A stretch of DNA of 64,000 bases from Alsobacter sp045348435 (GTDB lineage Bacteria > Pseudomonadota > Alphaproteobacteria > Rhizobiales > Beijerinckiaceae), in the NCBI RefSeq assembly GCF_045348435.1, contig NZ_CP157484.1, forward strand, positions 1,426,001-1,490,000. The letters are read 5' to 3'. The notes below the pieces were generated by a model. That model did no database searches, was not told the origin of the DNA, and worked only from the letters and a program-made list of their open reading frames with translations. Each line of letters begins with the position of its first letter. Position 1 is the first letter of the stretch. A program made the position numbers and the translations under genes. This document shows, piece after piece, positions 1 to 9,465 of the stretch.

Positions 1-522
1 GGCCCCGATGCGTTGCACGACGACGAGCTGGCGCATGTGATCGACGGCGCTGCGCAAGCGTGCCTCGTGATCGTCGGCCACCGGACGCGGGCAGGCCATC
101 CACTGCGGAGGGCAGATGCGGGCCCATGCGCTGCGAGACTCCAAGGCCCCGTTGAACTCGCCGTCGTCCGTGAGGCTGAGCTTTTCGACGACACGCTCCA
201 TAATGGTGGAGGACTGCAACACCACCACTTGGCTTTCGATGTAGCCGAGTTCCGCCACATTGGTCGGGATGGCGTCCTGGTCCTGCACGGCCCTCGGCTT
301 CTTGACGTCCAGAAGCAACGTAGTCCTGGCGGTGTAGCGCGCCGGGATGAAGGCGATATAGGCCAGCCCCAGACCGACGCAGATCAAGAGCGACATCAGT
401 GTGATCGGCGCGCTGCGGCGCAGGAAGGCGACGAGGCTCGAAAGGTCGAGCACCTCTTGGTCGGCGCCGGCTTCCGGGTGAAGAGCGCGACCGCCGGTGA
501 TCCTTGGATTGGTGAGCAGCAT
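1..522 (-). CDS. Polysaccharide chain-length determinant / ExoP-type protein, N-terminal part
   Basis: Runs off the left edge; 174 N-terminal residues are visible. After about 38 cytoplasmic residues there is one membrane segment (about residues 39-59), then ARYTARTTLLLDVK and an ESQVVVLQSS stretch, typical of the Wzz domain of ExoP/GumC-type polysaccharide co-polymerases. These inner-membrane proteins set polymer chain length and, when full length, carry a C-terminal tyrosine kinase domain; that part would lie outside the window. The start is the ATG at 522, 20 nt after the stop of the ExoF-like gene, so the two are probably co-transcribed. Family assignment is firm; presence of the kinase half is not known. 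Confidence 0.85.
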   Translation of the reverse strand, partial: MLLTNPRITGGRALHPEAGADQEVLDLSSLVAFLRRSAPITLMSLLICVGLGLAYIAFIPARYTARTTLLLDVKKPRAVQDQDAIPTNVAELGYIESQVVVLQSSTIMERVVEKLSLTDDGEFNGALESRSAWARICPPQWMACPRPVADDHEARLRSAVDHMRQLVVVQRIGA

Positions 523-542
523 GTGAGTATCCCGGATCGTCG

Positions 543-1814
543 TTAATTGCTGGTCGCCAGCGCGCCCGAATAGGCGCCGGCATGAAGCGTGATAGCGACG
601 GTGTCGCCCGGCAGGATCTCGGCGTCCTCGGTCGCATGCACGGCCGCGGGGCTCCCCGAACGATAGATCACGAACTCAGGCTTGCCGGTGTTCCCGCTGA
701 TCAGCTGGGATTGCAGCGTGCTCGAATAGAGGAGTTTTTCGCCCACGCTTCGGATTCGAGCGGTGAGCTGGGCGACCTTGACGTTGGTGTCCTGGTACTC
801 GCGCAGCACCTCGACGCGGCGCTGGTTCTCCAGCCTCTCCAGCTGCATGCCGTAGTCGTGCTTCTGACGTTCGATGTTGCTGATCTCGACGATGGTCTGC
901 AACAGCTGCGTCGACGACATCAGCGCAGCGCGACGGGATTCGGAGATGCGCGTGTTGCTGGCCATTCCCCGTTGCGACATTTCGCGCACGCGCTCGAAGT
1001 CGGCCGTGTCGGCCGCGTTGCCTTCCTCATCCTTCTTGCGCTTCTCCGAGAGCACGCCGAGTTGGACGCTCGTCGTCCGGATGGCCTCCTCCAGATGGGC
1101 CCGCTCCTTCTCCAGCTCCGAGCGGCGGATCTTCATGTGATCGGCTTCGGTGCTGATGAAGCGGGCCTGCAGTTCGGGCGGGATCGGCAGCTTAAGGGTG
1201 GCGGGATTGGCCCCCGCGTCCTGGCCGAGCTCGGTCTTGAGGCGCCAAAGATGGGCCTGCTCGCGGGAGAAGTCGGTCCAGAGCGATTCGTATTCGGCCC
1301 GCAGATCCGCCGACTCCAGAACGGGGTTGTTCATCCGAAAGCGCGCGATGTCGTAGCCGCCGGCCACCGCCACGGCCTGACGGATCGACAGGCCCGGCTT
1401 ATAGGGCTGCTCGCCTGGCCGGGCGACGTCGCCGGTGAGGTAGACGCCCCGATACTCCACGACGGAGAGGCCGATCTCCTCCGGGAGGATCACGTGAGCG
1501 ACCTCGCGCCCGTCGGCGGTGCGCTGCTGGAACACCTTAGAGGACAGGTCCTTTAAGAGCTTGGTGCGGAGCTCGGCCAAGGTGAGCCCGCCCGCGGGCA
1601 GTTGCCCGACCAGCGGAAAGGACACATCGCCATCGAGCCCGATCGTGGAGCGCTGACGGAGTTCGGCCACGCCGGCGACCACCAACTCCAGCGAGTCGCC
1701 GGCCTGCAACTTGTATTCGGCCCAGACGGGACCGCCGCCCAAGCCGAGGAGAGCGATGGCGACGGCCGCCGCCTGGAGAAGCCTGCGAGTTGCGCACCTG
1801 ATCTGCGACGCCAT
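543..1814 (-). CDS. exoF: ExoF-like periplasmic/outer-membrane polysaccharide export protein
   Basis: 423 residues, close to the length of rhizobial ExoF. Residues 1-32 form a cleavable signal peptide ending VWA. A polysaccharide-export domain follows (YKLQAGDSLELVV, about 34-110), then an SLBB-like segment containing GVYLTGDVARPGEQPYKPG (about 123-160), and a long Glu/Arg-rich coiled coil (about 170-350). Export proteins of this kind form the periplasmic/outer-membrane conduit and work with an ExoP/Wzz partner, which is the next gene downstream. The start is supported by AGGAGG five bases before the ATG. It diverges from the GH16 gene across a 460-bp regulatory region. Confidence 0.85.
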   Translation of the reverse strand: MASQIRCATRRLLQAAAVAIALLGLGGGPVWAEYKLQAGDSLELVVAGVAELRQRSTIGLDGDVSFPLVGQLPAGGLTLAELRTKLLKDLSSKVFQQRTADGREVAHVILPEEIGLSVVEYRGVYLTGDVARPGEQPYKPGLSIRQAVAVAGGYDIARFRMNNPVLESADLRAEYESLWTDFSREQAHLWRLKTELGQDAGANPATLKLPIPPELQARFISTEADHMKIRRSELEKERAHLEEAIRTTSVQLGVLSEKRKKDEEGNAADTADFERVREMSQRGMASNTRISESRRAALMSSTQLLQTIVEISNIERQKHDYGMQLERLENQRRVEVLREYQDTNVKVAQLTARIRSVGEKLLYSSTLQSQLISGNTGKPEFVIYRSGSPAAVHATEDAEILPGDTVAITLHAGAYSGALATSN

Positions 1815-2274
1815 GAAGCCTCCTGGTGAGCGTGGTGAGACGGGCGCTGGGACCGCCTGATAAGTCTCACCGAGTTTACCGATTTGGCCGGGTTGCGCCC
1901 GTGTGCATGGGGACGTCCACGAGCGCAGGAGAGGTACTTCCAGTAGGGCGAATCGGCTAGCGTGGGGCGAAGTTCACGGTCGGGGAGCGGGATCCGAGCT
2001 GTGGATAAGCTGTGGACCCGCTCAAACCCATTGCCGCAAGTTCATCCCGCCTCCCGAAATTCCACTATGGTGTACATCGTTGTGGCGTTTGAGATTTTCT
2101 GCACCGCAAGTCGCTCTGCCGCGTGTACAGTAAAACGAGAAGCGAGAAATTCCCGTCTGTACAGCAAACAACTATATTCTGATTGCGATCAGAGGCGCCA
2201 CATTCTGGCCACCATGCTTTAGTCAAAGCAGAGACAGAGCCAATATGACTAACCCAAAAGCATGAGGAGGCGTT
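1815..2274. promoter_or_regulatory. Divergent intergenic region between exoF-like and GH16 genes
   Basis: No gene was found in these 460 bases. The right half is clearly more AT-rich than its surroundings and probably carries the GH16 promoter and leader. TGTACA occurs at 2071-2076, and TGTACAG at 2124-2130 and 2158-2164; the last two sit in a direct repeat (TGTACAGTAAA / TGTACAGCAAA) 34 bp apart. An AT-rich TATATTC at about 2172 could be a -10 element. A regulator-binding role is inference. Confidence 0.4.
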
Positions 2275-3546
2275 TTGACTATTGATCCAAACAATCTAGC
2301 TGGAACCGCTCATCTTACATTCGATGAGGAGTTCAATTCGCTGAACCTGGCCCATAATCATACTGGGTCAGGAACCTGGAATACGACGCATGACTATGCG
2401 TCGGGCGGGTATTCAGCAGGATCGACTTGGTTTGTGGATGCCGATAGTGCAGCCACGGCTGGCGTAAAGCCGTGGTCGGTGAATAACGGCGTGTTGAGCA
2501 TCACCGCCAACCCGGCGCCGGCCGGCGTGAACGGCCAGTACACCAGCGGCCATTTGGACACGCAGGGCACCTACTCGCAGAAGTACGGATATTTCGAGAT
2601 GAGCGCCAAGATGCCGGCGGCCGGCTCGAACGCGTCCGTCGACAGCGGCGGCGACCAGGGCGGCGGCGCCTTCTGGCTCCTGCCCACCAGCGGCGCCTGG
2701 CCGCCCGAGCTGGATGTGTTTGAGTCGACGAGCTGGGGCGGCGTCTTCACGGCCCACACCGGCGTCGGCGGGCACTCGGCCGAGACGAACTGGGCCAACA
2801 TCGACAGCGTCTCGACCGCTTTCCACCGCTATGGGGTGGATTGGGAGCAGGACCAGATCACCTGGTATGTCGACGGCAAGGAGGTGTACCACACGGCCAC
2901 CCCGGCCGATATGCATGACCCCATGTACATGCTGGTGAACCTTTATACGAGCCAGCAGGGCGGCACGCCCGGCACCATGCAGGTCGACTATGTCCGCGCT
3001 TATGCGGATGGAGCGGGCGGCGGCGTCACCCCGCCGGCGAGTTCCGCAAGCCAGACAACCACGGACGCCAGCGCCGTCCCGACCGCGTCGGCTCCGAGCG
3101 CCCCGACCGCGTCGGCCCCGACCGCGCCTGTCCAGGGCGGCGCGACCGCCCCGGTCCCGGGCGACGCGACGGTTCCGGCCTCCGACACCCAGACCCCGCC
3201 GGTCACCACGGGCTCCGACCAGCCCACGACGCCCACGACGCCCACGCAGCCCACGACGTCCACGAATGACGGCTCCTCGGCGCCGGCTCCGGATCTGTCG
3301 ACGGGCGGCGACACGACTGCGTCCGACCAGTCCGGCTGGTCCGGACATGGCCATCGCCATGGCGGCTGGAACGCCGCTCAGACGCCCACGACGGCGTGGG
3401 GCGGGCAGTCGGACGGCGCCAGCTTCAGCGGGTCCAGCGACGCCGCGGCGAACACGAGCGACGGCGCCCCGGTCAGCCAGGCCGATTGGGTCGGGACGGT
3501 GGGTCACCACCATCACCACCACTGCGACAGCTGGAACGTCGGCTGA
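2275..3546 (+). CDS. Secreted GH16 endo-glycanase with Pro/Thr/Ser linker and His-rich tail
   Basis: 423 residues. The first ~243 form a GH16 beta-jelly-roll domain with the catalytic motif ELDVFE (E145 nucleophile, D147, E150 acid/base). GH16 enzymes of EPS loci (ExoK/ExsH type) cut beta-linked backbones and so limit polymer length or release polymer from the cell. Residues ~244-350 are a low-complexity Ala/Pro/Thr/Ser linker; the tail has HGHRHGG and a run of six His. There is no N-terminal signal peptide, as in ExsH, which leaves by type I secretion; that route is inferred, and no RTX repeats are present. The start is TTG, chosen because a perfect GAGGAGG (2264-2270) lies four bases upstream. 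Confidence 0.87.
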   Translation: MTIDPNNLAGTAHLTFDEEFNSLNLAHNHTGSGTWNTTHDYASGGYSAGSTWFVDADSAATAGVKPWSVNNGVLSITANPAPAGVNGQYTSGHLDTQGTYSQKYGYFEMSAKMPAAGSNASVDSGGDQGGGAFWLLPTSGAWPPELDVFESTSWGGVFTAHTGVGGHSAETNWANIDSVSTAFHRYGVDWEQDQITWYVDGKEVYHTATPADMHDPMYMLVNLYTSQQGGTPGTMQVDYVRAYADGAGGGVTPPASSASQTTTDASAVPTASAPSAPTASAPTAPVQGGATAPVPGDATVPASDTQTPPVTTGSDQPTTPTTPTQPTTSTNDGSSAPAPDLSTGGDTTASDQSGWSGHGHRHGGWNAAQTPTTAWGGQSDGASFSGSSDAAANTSDGAPVSQADWVGTVGHHHHHHCDSWNVG

Positions 3547-3574
3547 TCCGCGTCTGAACTTTAACGACGTCCGG

Positions 3575-3606
3575 AGCCCGGGAGCATCGCTTCCGGGCTT
3601 CTTTTA
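3575..3606 (+). terminator. Rho-independent terminator after the GH16 gene
   Basis: AGCCCGG (3575-3581) pairs with CCGGGCT (3593-3599), extendable by a G-T and an A-T pair, and is followed by TCTTTTAT. It sits 28 bases after the GH16 stop. Confidence 0.75.
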
Positions 3607-3736
3607 TGGCGCCGTCCCGGCGCGATAACCCGAATGGGGCGCCGCCTTAACCCGCACGCGCACGAGCGTCGCCGGCGAGGGGCGCTAGACTAAGGTCCGC
3701 AACGCGCCCCGGCGCGCAATCAAGGGCGGGCTTCGA

Positions 3737-5320
3737 GTGCCGATTCCGATCACCCAGGCGCAGTTCAATTCCTCCCGGAAGCTTCGCTTCAAAGCCTACG
3801 AGACCGACCTCGCCGAGCAGCGGGGCGTCGCGGCGAGCTACGGCGCTGCGATCGTGCTCCTCGTGCTGGCGGTGTCGCCGCCCTTGCTGCTGACTTTGGG
3901 ACCGGCGGCCTTGGCGTTCCCGGCGCTGGTCGCCGCCATCCTGTTCATCGCCAGCCCGGCGACGGTGCCGCCGCTCCTGCTGGGCGCCTGCGTCTTCCAG
4001 AACCTCGCCATCGCGATCTGGGTGTCTCCGACCGCGACCGTCGCGGAAATCAACGCCGCTCGCGCGCTTAGCTTCGTCGTCACGCTGGCTTGCTTTTGCA
4101 CGGCCGTCTTCTGCGCCATGGCGTGGCGCTGGCGCTTCAGCCTGAGCGAGGCGCGCCTGATCCGGTGGTGCGCGCTCTGCCTGGCGGTCGTGGCTCTGTT
4201 CACGGCCGTGGGCGCCGCGATCGCCGGGCCGGCGGGGGCGCTGACTTACGCCCGCAACATGGGCCTCGCTCCCATCTCGCTCATCATCGGGCTGGCCGTC
4301 GGCAGACAGCAAAAGAGCGCCGGCATGGGGTGGTTCACGGTCGCCTTCACAATGCTGCTCGCGCTCGGCTACTCCGAACTGGTCTTTCGCGAGGCCTTTT
4401 ATACGCTGGTCGGCATGGACGAGTTCCTGCTGCGGGTCACGGAACGCGCCGCCGACATTCAGTATCGCTATTTCCTGGGCTTCTCGCAGTGGTTGAAGGC
4501 TCAAGAAACCGTTCTCTTCAACGATCCCAACCTGGCGCTCAGCGGGCTGCGCACCGTGCGCTTGCAGGGCCCGACGGCCCATCCGATCAGCTTCGGATAC
4601 GCGCTGGTGATCACGTCGCTGCCCCTCATGGCCCGTGCGCCGCTGCTGGCCGCGCTGCTGCAATTGCCGATCCAGTACGGGATCAACTCCAAAGGGGCCT
4701 TTCTGCTGCTTTTGCTTTGCCTCGCCGTGCGTTTGGCCGCCAGCGTGCTCTTGCGCACGCCGCGCTGGACCCGGGCCAGCGCCATCATCGGGGTCTGGGC
4801 GCTGGTCGCCGCCTCCGGCGTCGTGCTCGGACTGCAGCACGGCGACTTCCACGTGCTGGGCTTCCTGGGAGGTTTTAAGGCCCTAATCGCCAATCCATTG
4901 GGCCACGGCATCGGGACCGCCGGCAACCTGACGGAGGCCGGCATCAACGGCCAGATCGACTGGGGGACCCTGCAGCGGGCCGGCGCGGCCGACCGCGGCA
5001 TCGAGAGCGCGATAGGGGTTCTGGTCGACCAACTCGGCGTGTTCGCGCTCGCTTATCTCAGCCTCTGCGTGGCTGTGCTGCGGCGGCTGATGGCCCGAAA
5101 CGACGTCATGTCGCTCATCGTTTTCAGCGCCGTGGTCGGCTTGCTCGCCAATGGCGTGCTCCAGGAGGAGGCGCTCTTCTCCCCGTCGAGCGCCGGCCTG
5201 CTGTTCTTTCTCGTGGGGATGATCATCGCGGTGCGGCAGAAGCCAGGTTTTGTCGGCGCCGCGCCTGCCTTCACCTATGACGCAGGTTCACGCCCCGTCG
5301 GGGCCAGCAAGCCGGCCTGA
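3737..5320 (+). CDS. Wzy/O-antigen-polymerase-like integral membrane protein
   Basis: 527 residues with roughly ten or more hydrophobic segments and a large loop between about residues 215 and 300. NPLGHGIGTAGN (about residue 390) matches the PxGxGxG region common to Wzy polymerases and O-antigen ligases. In Wzx/Wzy systems this protein joins flipped repeat units on the periplasmic side of the inner membrane. Sequence alone cannot separate polymerase from ligase; with two flippases and ExoP/ExoF nearby, polymerase is more likely. The start is GTG, with AAGGGCGG upstream at 3723-3730. It is followed by the convergent GH5 gene 46 bases downstream. Confidence 0.75.
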   Translation: MPIPITQAQFNSSRKLRFKAYETDLAEQRGVAASYGAAIVLLVLAVSPPLLLTLGPAALAFPALVAAILFIASPATVPPLLLGACVFQNLAIAIWVSPTATVAEINAARALSFVVTLACFCTAVFCAMAWRWRFSLSEARLIRWCALCLAVVALFTAVGAAIAGPAGALTYARNMGLAPISLIIGLAVGRQQKSAGMGWFTVAFTMLLALGYSELVFREAFYTLVGMDEFLLRVTERAADIQYRYFLGFSQWLKAQETVLFNDPNLALSGLRTVRLQGPTAHPISFGYALVITSLPLMARAPLLAALLQLPIQYGINSKGAFLLLLLCLAVRLAASVLLRTPRWTRASAIIGVWALVAASGVVLGLQHGDFHVLGFLGGFKALIANPLGHGIGTAGNLTEAGINGQIDWGTLQRAGAADRGIESAIGVLVDQLGVFALAYLSLCVAVLRRLMARNDVMSLIVFSAVVGLLANGVLQEEALFSPSSAGLLFFLVGMIIAVRQKPGFVGAAPAFTYDAGSRPVGASKPA

Positions 5321-5366
5321 ACCAAGCCGACACCGAACCAAGCCGGCCCGAGCACGGCCGCCGGCC

Positions 5367-6671
5367 TCAGTCCGGCGGGAGAGGCGAGACCACCGCCGGG
5401 CCGACGACCGGATCGAGGGTCTCCTTCAGCCCGACGCGGCGCACGAAGCCGAAGCCGTCGGCGTATTCCCAGTGCGTCCAGCCGATGCAGGAGGCCTGCG
5501 CGGCCGCCCGGACCGCCCGGATCCAGTTGGCGCGGGATTGCGGGTCGGCCTGGAAGGAGAGCACGCCGAACTCGTTGACGATCACCGGGCGCGAGAACCT
5601 CTTCGACCACTGGGCGACGCCTTGGAAGACGGTGCGGATCCTCGCCCTGTCCCAGGGCTCGGCGAACTGCTCGGCGATCGCCTCCGCCGCCTTGGGGTCT
5701 CCGCGCATCCGGAGCGTATCGATCGCGGGCTTGGCCTCCGCCATGCTGGCCGGGAACGGGATCGGGGGACGCGGGGCGGTCCGGTCGGCGCCCCAGTTCT
5801 GGCCCTGATGGGTGAACGACATCGGGTCGTAGAAGTGGATGGCGTAGACGACGTTGTCGTCCGGCAGGGGGGTGAGCGCCTCCAGCGCCTCGACGCGTTG
5901 GAAGAAGGTCGGGCCGTAGATGATGGTGTGCCGGGGGGCGGCCGCGCGGATGACTTTGACCACCTCGGGACCCTGCACCGCCCACAGGTCGGCCTTCACC
6001 ACCGGCTCGTTCAGCACCTCGAAGAAGACCCTCTGCTCCGACTTGGCCGCGTAGCGCGCCGCCAGCCTTCCCCAGACATCCTTGAGCACCGCAAGCGCCT
6101 TGGCGGGGTTGTCCTCGTGGAGCTTCTGGAAGCGATCCTCAGGGTGCATGTCCAGCGACACCGCAAAGTCCATGCCGGTGAGCATGTCGACGGCGTGGTC
6201 GATCTGCTTGAGGGCGCGCTCCTGGACCTCCTTGGGGCTGAACGCGTCCGAGAGCAGTTCGAGCGTCAGGGGCAGCCGGATATGGGTGAGCCCCGCCTCG
6301 CGCAGGCTGCGCAAGGTCACCATGCTCGGCGGCTTGACCGTGAGACGGTCGGTCAGGCCCGGCAGCGAGAACCCCTTGGAAAGCGAGCGCAGGCGATCGG
6401 ACGGCACGCCTCCCAACTGTCCCGAACAGGCCTCGCCCCCTTGCGGCGGAGCCGCCGTCTGGGCCATCGCCGCCCCGTGCGGCCCGCAGGTCAGCAACGC
6501 CGACGCGATCGCGGCGATGCGCAGCCCCGCCGATCCCCTGCGGCCGGAGCTGAAAGGAAGCCGGCTCGTGGCGGGGTGGGCGATGAGGGTCGGGGCTGGG
6601 GCGGGGGTGAGGTGACGCATGAAAACCAAGCTCGCGAACGCGTTCAACCGACAACTGACATCCCCGTTCAA
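5367..6671 (-). CDS. GH5-family secreted glycoside hydrolase (cellulase-like)
   Basis: 434 residues from the upstream TTG. A Sec signal (LRIAAIASALLTCG...AMAQ) lies near residues 50-71, so the true start may be the ATG at 6620. The remainder is a (beta/alpha)8 GH5 domain: FEVLNEP holds the acid/base E222, IHFYDP the conserved His and Tyr, and VIVNEFG the nucleophile E367 (numbering from the TTG). GH5 enzymes hydrolyse beta-glucans or mannans; in EPS and cellulose loci such periplasmic enzymes edit the nascent polymer. It is the last gene of a minus-strand operon (GT4, propeller, GH5), four bases after the propeller stop. No ribosome site clearly decides between the two starts. Confidence 0.82.
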   Translation of the reverse strand: MNGDVSCRLNAFASLVFMRHLTPAPAPTLIAHPATSRLPFSSGRRGSAGLRIAAIASALLTCGPHGAAMAQTAAPPQGGEACSGQLGGVPSDRLRSLSKGFSLPGLTDRLTVKPPSMVTLRSLREAGLTHIRLPLTLELLSDAFSPKEVQERALKQIDHAVDMLTGMDFAVSLDMHPEDRFQKLHEDNPAKALAVLKDVWGRLAARYAAKSEQRVFFEVLNEPVVKADLWAVQGPEVVKVIRAAAPRHTIIYGPTFFQRVEALEALTPLPDDNVVYAIHFYDPMSFTHQGQNWGADRTAPRPPIPFPASMAEAKPAIDTLRMRGDPKAAEAIAEQFAEPWDRARIRTVFQGVAQWSKRFSRPVIVNEFGVLSFQADPQSRANWIRAVRAAAQASCIGWTHWEYADGFGFVRRVGLKETLDPVVGPAVVSPLPPD

Positions 6672-6675
6672 CGGT

Positions 6676-8211
6676 TCAATTGCTGGCCGCGGATGCGGCC
6701 GACGCCGCGCCGGGCATGTCCTTCCCCCGTCGCGCCGCGAAAGGGCGCAGCAGCCGCGGCGACGTGGCCGAGCCGTCGATGCACTCGAGCGCGCCCCAGC
6801 GGTTCAGCGTATGCAGCCGCCGGCCTGGCCATTGCGGGCCGGGACTGAGCACCGACAGCACCTTCTGCTCAAAGCTCTCTTCAGTGAGGCTGGTCACCTC
6901 CGCGATCGTGATCGCCCGTCCGTAGCCGCTGGTGCAGTCCTGGATGGGCCGCAGGAGACGCCCGTTGCGCGCCAGCATCGCGCCGGCCGGCCGGGCCAGC
7001 GCGGCGTCGACCAGGATCGGGTTGCCGGCGTGCGGACGCCACGGCCCGGTGATCTCGTCCGCCACATAGATGCTGAGCGTATCGGAAGGCGCGCCGGCGC
7101 CGTCCCGCGTCGCGGCGAACATCCACAAGCGCCCGCCGAACGACGTCACCGTCGCGTCGCCCGCCTCGACGTTCTGGAGCAGCACGGCTTCTTCCGTCCA
7201 GCCGTCCGGGAAACGCGTCGAGCGGTAGAGCCTGACCGTCTTGTCGTTCGAGCTTTCCGGGATCATCCAGAGCTCGCCCTTGTGCTCCATCATGAACGGG
7301 TAGGAAAGGTGCCAGGGGGTCTCCAATACGATCCTCGCCCCGCCCGTCGGCCCCGACGCGTCGAACGGAATGGCGCTGATCACGCCCTTTTGCGTCTTGT
7401 GATCGAAATCCTCGAAGAAGACGCTGGTCTGCCCGCGCCAGGACACCGGAAAAGGGTCAGCGTAGAACCGCAGTCCGGGATCCGGAATGCGACGGAACGG
7501 CGCGCCGCAAAAGTCGCCGCGCTCCAGCACGCCCGGACCCTCCACATAGCGCCAGCCGATCCGCCAATGCGGCGAATAGGTGCACAGGCGATAGAGATAG
7601 CGGACGGCCGTCATGGCCGACGTCCGGGCCGCGTAGCGGGCCGCCGCCGCCCAGTCGCAGGCGCCGGCCGCGCCTTGCGCGACAGGCGCCGCCGCCGGCG
7701 CCCGCTTCGCAAGCGCCATGTCGATCACGGTGGCGGCCCGCCCAAGAACGCTCTCGAACGCCTCCGTCAGGCTTTCGGCCGTCTCGACCGAGGGCCGGCC
7801 ATGGGCGAGGACTTGCCCGGTTCCGTCGACGACGGCGATGACCGGCGCGCGCCCGCTCAAAAGCGAGCCGAACGCGGCCTCCTCGCCCGGGGCGCCGTCG
7901 TAGAGCAGCCGCAGCGCCTTGGCGCCGCCGGCAGAATCGACGCTTAGGTCGAGGACCAACGGCGGGTCCTCGTCCGCCTGGGCCGGGCCCGGCTCCACCC
8001 GGTCGCTCGCGCGCGGGCCGCCGAGTCCGAAGATAAGGCGCTCGGCCGCCATGAGCGTCTGAACCGGCGACGGCAGGCCGGGGCCGTCGGTCAGCGCGAA
8101 ACTGACCCGCCGATTGCCTGAAAGCCGCAAAGCCAAGTCGCGGTGCCACGCGCGGAACCGTGCGCGATCCACCCTGATCCGCAGCGCGGGATTACGGCCT
8201 GCGTCCGCCAT
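6676..8211 (-). CDS. Beta-propeller carbohydrate-active protein of the EPS operon
   Basis: 511 residues. The N-terminal ~200 are Ala/Arg-rich without a clear motif. The C-terminal ~300 contain repeated Trp/Asp blade motifs (YADPFPV, VFFEDFDHKTQKG, HLSYPFMMEHKGELWMIPES, DATVTSFGGRLWMFAA), as in GH43/GH32-like five-bladed propellers and the glucosamine inositolphosphorylceramide transferase N-terminal family often found in bacterial EPS loci as putative formyl- or glycosyltransferases. No reaction can be assigned. It lies between GT4 (46-bp gap) and GH5 (4-bp gap) in one operon. The ATG at 8211 is preferred to a TTG one codon upstream. Confidence 0.65.
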   Translation of the reverse strand: MADAGRNPALRIRVDRARFRAWHRDLALRLSGNRRVSFALTDGPGLPSPVQTLMAAERLIFGLGGPRASDRVEPGPAQADEDPPLVLDLSVDSAGGAKALRLLYDGAPGEEAAFGSLLSGRAPVIAVVDGTGQVLAHGRPSVETAESLTEAFESVLGRAATVIDMALAKRAPAAAPVAQGAAGACDWAAAARYAARTSAMTAVRYLYRLCTYSPHWRIGWRYVEGPGVLERGDFCGAPFRRIPDPGLRFYADPFPVSWRGQTSVFFEDFDHKTQKGVISAIPFDASGPTGGARIVLETPWHLSYPFMMEHKGELWMIPESSNDKTVRLYRSTRFPDGWTEEAVLLQNVEAGDATVTSFGGRLWMFAATRDGAGAPSDTLSIYVADEITGPWRPHAGNPILVDAALARPAGAMLARNGRLLRPIQDCTSGYGRAITIAEVTSLTEESFEQKVLSVLSPGPQWPGRRLHTLNRWGALECIDGSATSPRLLRPFAARRGKDMPGAASAASAASN

Positions 8212-8260
8212 CAAGGGACCTGTGCTTTTTGAGGGTGATGACGATCAAGGCTCGTCATGG

Positions 8261-9442
8261 TCAAAGCCCGCGGGTGATCGAGCGCAGCAGGCGCTCATAC
8301 TCGTCCACCATGGCGGAGACCGGATAGCGCTCAGCGAGCGACCGGCCGCGGGCGGCGAAGGCCTGCGCCATTTGGGCGTCGTCGAGGAAGCGCGCCACGG
8401 CCGTCCGCAGCGCCGCGATGTCGTCGATGTCGTCGACGAACAGGGCGCAGGGCTCGCCATCGGCCTGCAGCACTTCCTTGAGCACCGGCAGGCCGTGCGC
8501 CACCACGGGCACGCCCGCCTGGGCCGCCTCGACCACCGCCATGCCGAAGGTCTCGGCGAGGGACGGGAAGACGAAGACGTCGAGCGCGGTCAAGAAATCC
8601 GCGACGCCAGCGGCGTCGAGCTCGCCCAGCAGCCGCAGCCTTTCGGCGCAGCCAAGGTCGCCCGCGAGCTTCAGCAGCGCCTCGCGCTCAGTCCCTTGGC
8701 CGGCCAGGGCCAGCGTCCAGCTCGGCTCCAGCGCGAGCAGCCGCACGGCCGCCTGGAGGTTCTTCAACGGATGCAGGCGCGAGGCGCAGCCCAGCACCAC
8801 CCCGGTCTCAGGCAGGCCGAAGCGGGCGCGGGCCGCTGCCTTGCCGAGTTCTCCGACCTTGACGTCGACGCCGTGGTCGATTCGGCTCAGCCGGGCCCGA
8901 TAGGCGGCCGGATAGTCGTCATAGCCGGCTGCGGCGGCGGCCGACACGGCCACGATTGATTTGAACACGCCGATGCTGCCAAGGATCCGGTCCGCGATCC
9001 TGGCGGGCTTTGGCGTCGTCAGGGCGGCGGAATTTTGGTTGGCCACCACGAGTTTGACGCCGGCGAGGCGGGCCATCGGCCCGCCGATCACGTTGCCGTA
9101 GTGCTGGAAGCACAGCACCACGTCGGGCTTGAAGCGGCGGATCTCGGCATGGAGGCGCGCCAGCAACTTCAGGACGCCGAGCGGCCCCGTCGGCCGGCTG
9201 GCGGCGCAAAAGCGCACATCCTCCTCGACGTCGAACGACGCCGTCCGCCGGAAGAAGAACAGGTGCCCCACCGTGTGGCCGTCCTGCTTGAGGCCGCGCG
9301 ACAGCAGGCGCGCCACCTCCTGGGCCCCGGCGTTCTCCGCCTGCGGTTGGATCAGGAGGAGCCGCAGCGGGCGCGTAGCCTGGCGCAGCTTCGCCGGCTC
9401 ATTCACGATGGTGGCGCGGGTCGGGACAGGGAAAGCCAGCAT
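8261..9442 (-). CDS. GT4-family glycosyltransferase
   Basis: About 393 residues from the ATG at 9442, with a GT-B fold: an N-terminal half beginning LRLLLIQPQAENAGAQEVARLL and a C-terminal nucleotide-sugar half with GCASRLHPLKNLQAAV and FPSLAETFGMAVVEA, where Glu of the EX7E-type motif binds the donor. It would add one sugar to the lipid-linked repeat unit on the cytoplasmic face. An in-frame opening extends further upstream, but that extension is Arg/Pro-rich, runs through a conserved intergenic repeat and overlaps the divergent flippase start, so it was excluded. It heads the minus-strand operon GT4, propeller, GH5. Confidence 0.85.
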   Translation of the reverse strand: MLAFPVPTRATIVNEPAKLRQATRPLRLLLIQPQAENAGAQEVARLLSRGLKQDGHTVGHLFFFRRTASFDVEEDVRFCAASRPTGPLGVLKLLARLHAEIRRFKPDVVLCFQHYGNVIGGPMARLAGVKLVVANQNSAALTTPKPARIADRILGSIGVFKSIVAVSAAAAAGYDDYPAAYRARLSRIDHGVDVKVGELGKAAARARFGLPETGVVLGCASRLHPLKNLQAAVRLLALEPSWTLALAGQGTEREALLKLAGDLGCAERLRLLGELDAAGVADFLTALDVFVFPSLAETFGMAVVEAAQAGVPVVAHGLPVLKEVLQADGEPCALFVDDIDDIAALRTAVARFLDDAQMAQAFAARGRSLAERYPVSAMVDEYERLLRSITRGL

Positions 9443-9465
9443 GGTCTCGCGGGACGGGGCGGGGC

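Noticed and set aside
1..546. Plus-strand frame at the left edge
   Set aside because: Opposite strand carries the Wzz/ExoP N-terminus with a clear membrane segment.
5250..6848. Plus-strand open frame of about 530 codons opposite the GH5 gene
   Set aside because: Antisense shadow; the GH5 LNEP/NEFG motifs fix the coding strand.
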